Assembly: GCF_900117415.1 (NCBI RefSeq)
Contig: NZ_FPEI01000003.1
Coordinates: forward strand, 186,001 to 250,000
DNA from: Hyphomicrobium sp. CS1BSMeth3
GTDB taxonomy: Bacteria; Pseudomonadota; Alphaproteobacteria; Rhizobiales; Hyphomicrobiaceae
Direction: 5' to 3'
Length of the DNA stretch: 64,000 bases
In this document: positions 61,212 to 64,000 of the stretch, one piece after another
Position numbering within the stretch: the first letter of the stretch is position 1
How the letters are laid out: every line of letters starts with the position of its first letter
The notes under the pieces: generated by a model
Seen by the model: only the letters and a program-made list of their open reading frames with translations
Told to the model about the DNA's origin: nothing
The model's database searches: none
Position numbers and translations under genes: made by a program

Positions 61212-61237
61212 CCGCCCCCGCACTCAAGCGGGGACGG
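61212..61237 (-). terminator. hairpin between the binding-protein and permease genes
   Basis: CCCCGC (61216-61221) pairs perfectly with GCGGGG (61228-61233) around a 6-nt loop, and a further CCG/CGG pair extends it past one mismatch. There is no T-run, so it probably acts as an attenuator or mRNA-stability element that keeps the binding-protein transcript abundant, as in other importer operons. Confidence 0.5.
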
Positions 61238-61255
61238 CGTGCGCTACGCGCAGCC

Positions 61256-62842
61256 TTACTGCTCGCTCACGCTCGTCGCGATCGTGTACTCGTCGGTGCG
61301 CGGCGTGTACTTCAGCCCTTTCCGCGTCGCCCAGGTATTGAGCTGATAGTGGCTGACGATGACGCCAACGTCCTCGATGGCGATCTCGCTCGCCTTGGCG
61401 AGCATCTCCGCCCGCTTGGCATCGTCGACCGTCGCAAGCGCCTCGTCGATCGCCTTGTCGAGGACTGGATTGGAGTAGCGGCCGCGGTTGGCCGTGCCCA
61501 TACCCTTGGTCTTGTCGAAAGTGGCGACCAGCGACTTCAGCGGCGAGGACACCTCACCCGTGCCCGAGCCCCAGCCAACAAGGATGAAGCTGAACTCGGG
61601 GTTGCCACCGGCACCTGCCGACGCGCGGTTGAAGAAGACGGCCGGCGGCATGGTCTCCACCTTGGTCTCTACGCCGATGCGCGTGAACATCTGCGCGACG
61701 GCCTCGGCCATGCGTGCATCATTGATGTAGCGGCCGTTCGGACCGTGCAGCGTCATCTTGAAACCATTCGGGAAGCCGGCTTCCGCGAGCAGCTTCTTCG
61801 CTCCATCCGGGTCGAAGGCTTCGGGCTTCAGCTTCTTCGAGACGCCGAAGAAGCCATCAGCCAGGAACTGCGACGCCGGCACGGCGGCCTTCTCCATGAG
61901 ACGATCGACGATCGCCGGACGATTGATGGCCTTCGAGAGCGCCTTGCGGACGCGCACGTCCTTCAGCGGATTCTTGATCTTCGAGCCGTCGTTGGCCGTG
62001 ATGAACGGCGTCTCGTCACGCCATTGGTCCATATGGAAGAAGATGACGCGGTTCGACAGGCCCTGGCCGAGCGAGACTTTCGCATCGCCCTGCAGCCGCG
62101 CGATATCCGTCGTCGGTACTTCCTCGATCACGTCGACGTCGCCGGCAAGCAGCGCCGCAACGCGCGCCGGGCCGGTCTTGATCGGGCGGATGATCACCTT
62201 GGACCACGTGGGCTTGGTGCCCCAATAGTCGTCATTGCGCACGACGACATAGCGATCGCCCTTCACGAACTCCGAGAACTTGAAGGGCCCCGTTCCGATC
62301 GCGGCTTTGCCCGAGTTGAAATCGTCGGTCTTGGCGCCCGTCGCGGCCTTCTGCGAGATGATCGCGATCGTCGCCAAGTCGTTCGGCATGAGGGGATACG
62401 GCTCTTTCGTCGTCACGCGAACCGTGTGGTCGTCGACCTTGGTGAAGGTTTTGCCGCGCACGTAGAGCGCGAAGCTGCCGGGGCTGTTCTCGACGTTCGG
62501 CGCCCGCCCCATGGTGAAGAGCACATCGTCAGCCGTGAAGGGCGAGCCGTCATGCCACTTGACGCCGGTCCGGAGTTTGAACTCCCAGGTTTTGTCGTCG
62601 ATGGTTTTCCAGCTCGTGGCGAGGCCAGGAATTGGCGTCTGCTTCTCGTCGAAATGGACGAGGCGCTCGAAGACGTGCGACGTGAGCGCGTTGTTCGGCG
62701 TCAGATTGTGGAAATGCGGATCCATAGCCGACGGCTCGGCAGAGAGCGCCATCCTGAGATCTTTGGCCGATGCCGAAATCGGCGCAGCGAGAGCCAGGCC
62801 CGCCGCTGCAACGGCCGTCAGAAATGTCTTGGATCGTCTCAT
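61256..62842 (-). CDS. periplasmic substrate-binding protein of the peptide-type ABC importer
   Basis: A 528-residue exported protein from the ATG at 62840-62842 (GGAGG about 9 nt upstream); the longer frame to 62971 adds 43 residues with no signal. MRRSKTFLTAVAAAGLALAAPISASA is a standard Sec signal peptide, and there is no lipobox, so it is a soluble periplasmic protein. The family 5 binding-protein features are EPSAMDPHFHNLTPNNALTSHVFERL, GLATSWKTIDDKTWEFKLRTGVKWHDGSPFTADDV and RKALSKAINRPAIVDRL. This group binds peptides, opines, or small ligands. First gene of the operon. Confidence 0.93.
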   Translation of the reverse strand: MRRSKTFLTAVAAAGLALAAPISASAKDLRMALSAEPSAMDPHFHNLTPNNALTSHVFERLVHFDEKQTPIPGLATSWKTIDDKTWEFKLRTGVKWHDGSPFTADDVLFTMGRAPNVENSPGSFALYVRGKTFTKVDDHTVRVTTKEPYPLMPNDLATIAIISQKAATGAKTDDFNSGKAAIGTGPFKFSEFVKGDRYVVVRNDDYWGTKPTWSKVIIRPIKTGPARVAALLAGDVDVIEEVPTTDIARLQGDAKVSLGQGLSNRVIFFHMDQWRDETPFITANDGSKIKNPLKDVRVRKALSKAINRPAIVDRLMEKAAVPASQFLADGFFGVSKKLKPEAFDPDGAKKLLAEAGFPNGFKMTLHGPNGRYINDARMAEAVAQMFTRIGVETKVETMPPAVFFNRASAGAGGNPEFSFILVGWGSGTGEVSSPLKSLVATFDKTKGMGTANRGRYSNPVLDKAIDEALATVDDAKRAEMLAKASEIAIEDVGVIVSHYQLNTWATRKGLKYTPRTDEYTIATSVSEQ

Positions 62843-63011
62843 CAGGTATTCCCTCCGCCACGAGAGAGACACAGTGGCCTCCCCCCATTTTTTGGGTGTG
62901 CACAAACAGTTGTGCCGGGCGGGCCCCCGGGCCCGTCCGGTCATGAGCGCAACGTAGCATATGATTGGCATCTGCCAAGCAGATCAGCGCCGCCTGGCAG
63001 CACCTTAGCTC

Positions 63012-63707
63012 CTACCAGGAGCGGCGTGAGCCCGTATCGATGTGGAAGTAGCCGCCGCGATAGAGCTTGAGCCCACCGACCGATCCGTGGCTGCGCAGGA
63101 AGGCGAACACCGCACGGTTGTTTCGCCCATGCACCCTGAAGTCGACGGCATTGCCGGAGAGGTGGTGCGAATGATGCGCACCGCCCACACGCGCATTATG
63201 CCTGCGGCTGCGGCAGGTCGAATTCACGGTGACCGGACCGAACGCGCTCGCAACTTGATGGATGACCGACCGCAGGCTTGCATTCAGACACCCCGAGTTG
63301 GCGACCCACTTCACGCCGCCGCCGGCAAGGTTCGTCCCGACTTCGGGCTTCGGCACGTAGGTATCGCCGAGGCTCGCGACTTGAATGCCGCGGCTGCGCC
63401 TGGCCGTGCTCGCTTTCCTTGTCTTGCTCCTCGACTTGGCGGTCCTCGTCTTCGAGGTCTTGGCGCGCGAAATAGATCGGCTGCCGCCGCTCAAGCTCTC
63501 GCGCCGCTCCTTGCGATCGTAGGCGCCGAGACGCATTTTCTTGGCTCCGCCGGTGCGGACGCCTTCAGACGAGGCTCGCCCCGGGAACTGGTAGTTTTCG
63601 TCCGCGGAAGCCGGACGGACCGATAGAGCGGAAATGATCCAAACGCCGAGCACGACTGTGCCCGCGACCGCCGCCATACGGCGGCAGTTCTCGATGAATG
63701 CACGCAT
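63012..63707 (-). CDS. exported peptidase M15-like protein (YcbK/DUF882-type)
   Basis: A 231-residue protein with a signal-anchor (VAGTVVLGVWIISALSVRPASA), a basic Ser/Arg/Lys-rich linker (about 55-105) and a C-terminal zinc peptidase domain. The metal and catalytic residues are in HHLSGNAVDFRV (H-x6-D) and YFHIDTG (final His). The region before them (NSTCRSRRHNARVGGAHHS) resembles the substrate-binding loop of D-Ala-D-Ala carboxypeptidase relatives. It probably trims peptidoglycan cross-links. The linker is unusual in length and charge. It stands alone on its strand. Confidence 0.88.
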   Translation of the reverse strand: MRAFIENCRRMAAVAGTVVLGVWIISALSVRPASADENYQFPGRASSEGVRTGGAKKMRLGAYDRKERRESLSGGSRSISRAKTSKTRTAKSRSKTRKASTARRSRGIQVASLGDTYVPKPEVGTNLAGGGVKWVANSGCLNASLRSVIHQVASAFGPVTVNSTCRSRRHNARVGGAHHSHHLSGNAVDFRVHGRNNRAVFAFLRSHGSVGGLKLYRGGYFHIDTGSRRSW

Positions 63708-63881
63708 TGCTTGCGTACTCCCCTGTGGCGACGGACCGTGGGGTGCAGACCGGTCCGCTGCCGATCTGCTTGGTCCGTGCGTGTGCAGCCCCCGCTGACG
63801 TAACCAGGGGTAGGGGCAACTTGGGGCGATGTTAAGGTCTTGTTTATCCTATTGGTTAATCGGTCGCAGGTCGCGCGCTGA

Positions 63882-64000
63882 CTATCCGCCTTCGTAGAAG
63901 CGCACCGGCTCGCCGATCGAGGGGGTCAGAATCTCGCCATCCCACATGACCGCATGACCGCGCACGAACGTGCCGACAGGCCACCCGCGCACGTTGCCAC
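63882..64000 (-). CDS. C-terminal end of a cyclic amidohydrolase-like protein, cut by the window
   Basis: The last 39 residues of a minus-strand gene that starts beyond the window. The frame reads GNVRGWPVGTFVRGHAVMWDG and ends ILTPSIGEPVRFYEGG before the stop at 63882-63884. The pattern of a short strand, VRG, then a D/WDGE turn is the usual C-terminal end of dihydroorotase/dihydropyrimidinase/allantoinase-type enzymes. Which one cannot be told from this end alone. No catalytic residue is visible in the part seen. Confidence 0.6.
   Translation of the reverse strand, partial: GNVRGWPVGTFVRGHAVMWDGEILTPSIGEPVRFYEGG

Overview
The window is GC-rich chromosomal DNA from an alphaproteobacterium, most likely of the order Hyphomicrobiales (Rhizobiales). 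The support is the order fxsA / Tim44-like / mltA / Smr at 50.3-53.9 kb, the SUV3-like helicase next to an S4 protein, and the ExoF/ExoP-like export pair. I see no insertion sequence, integrase, prophage gene or CRISPR array. The genus cannot be fixed from the sequence alone.

Region 1 (about 0.5-41.7 kb) is one large locus that combines a Wzx/Wzy-type exopolysaccharide system with a very small NRPS-PKS assembly line. The polysaccharide part has a polyprenyl-phosphate sugar-1-phosphate transferase (36.9 kb), seven glycosyltransferases (7.3, 8.6, 15.5, 16.7, 30.1, 31.0, 33.7 kb), a flippase (31.9 kb), a Wzy/ligase-like polymerase (12.8 kb), a Wzc/ExoP-like co-polymerase (26.5 kb) and a Wza/ExoF-like outer-membrane protein (28.3 kb). 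It also has a secreted GH9-like glycosidase (9.9 kb), an SGNH hydrolase (14.2 kb), an asparagine synthetase-type amidotransferase (17.8 kb) and a GMC oxidoreductase (34.9 kb). The assembly-line part has a phosphopantetheinyl transferase (0.5 kb), a 1557-residue NRPS-like protein whose adenylation domain is split by an FMN luciferase-like monooxygenase and which starts with a formyltransferase (2.5 kb), and a 2158-residue PKS with the order KS-AT-KR-DH-ACP-TE (19.9 kb). Read together, these suggest an oxidised, possibly N-formylated aminoacyl unit extended once by malonate and released by the thioesterase, probably to decorate or accompany the polysaccharide. A UbiA prenyltransferase fused to a decayed HAD domain and a GtrA protein (39.7-41.7 kb) close the region and suggest an extra polyprenyl-phosphate sugar donor.

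Two strong sigma-54-like -24/-12 elements lie just upstream of the NRPS gene (2464) and of the outer-membrane export gene (29664, minus strand), with a third, weaker one upstream of the flippase (33469, minus strand). This hints that the locus is switched on by a sigma-54 activator.

Region 2 (41.9-57.1 kb) is housekeeping: a GIY-YIG protein, tRNA-Ser(GCT), tRNA-Gln(TTG), an SMR pump, a universal stress protein, an S4 protein with the large helicase, a DUF3108 protein, a small membrane protein, a TauE/SafE permease, a DUF486 protein, FxsA, a Tim44-like protein, MltA, an Smr protein, a PrpB-like lyase and a membrane-bound metallophosphoesterase. Region 3 (57.2-62.8 kb) is a complete peptide-type ABC importer (binding protein, two permeases, two ATPases). 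The window ends with an M15-type peptidase and the last residues of a cyclic-amidohydrolase-like enzyme; it begins with a truncated 1-Cys peroxiredoxin.
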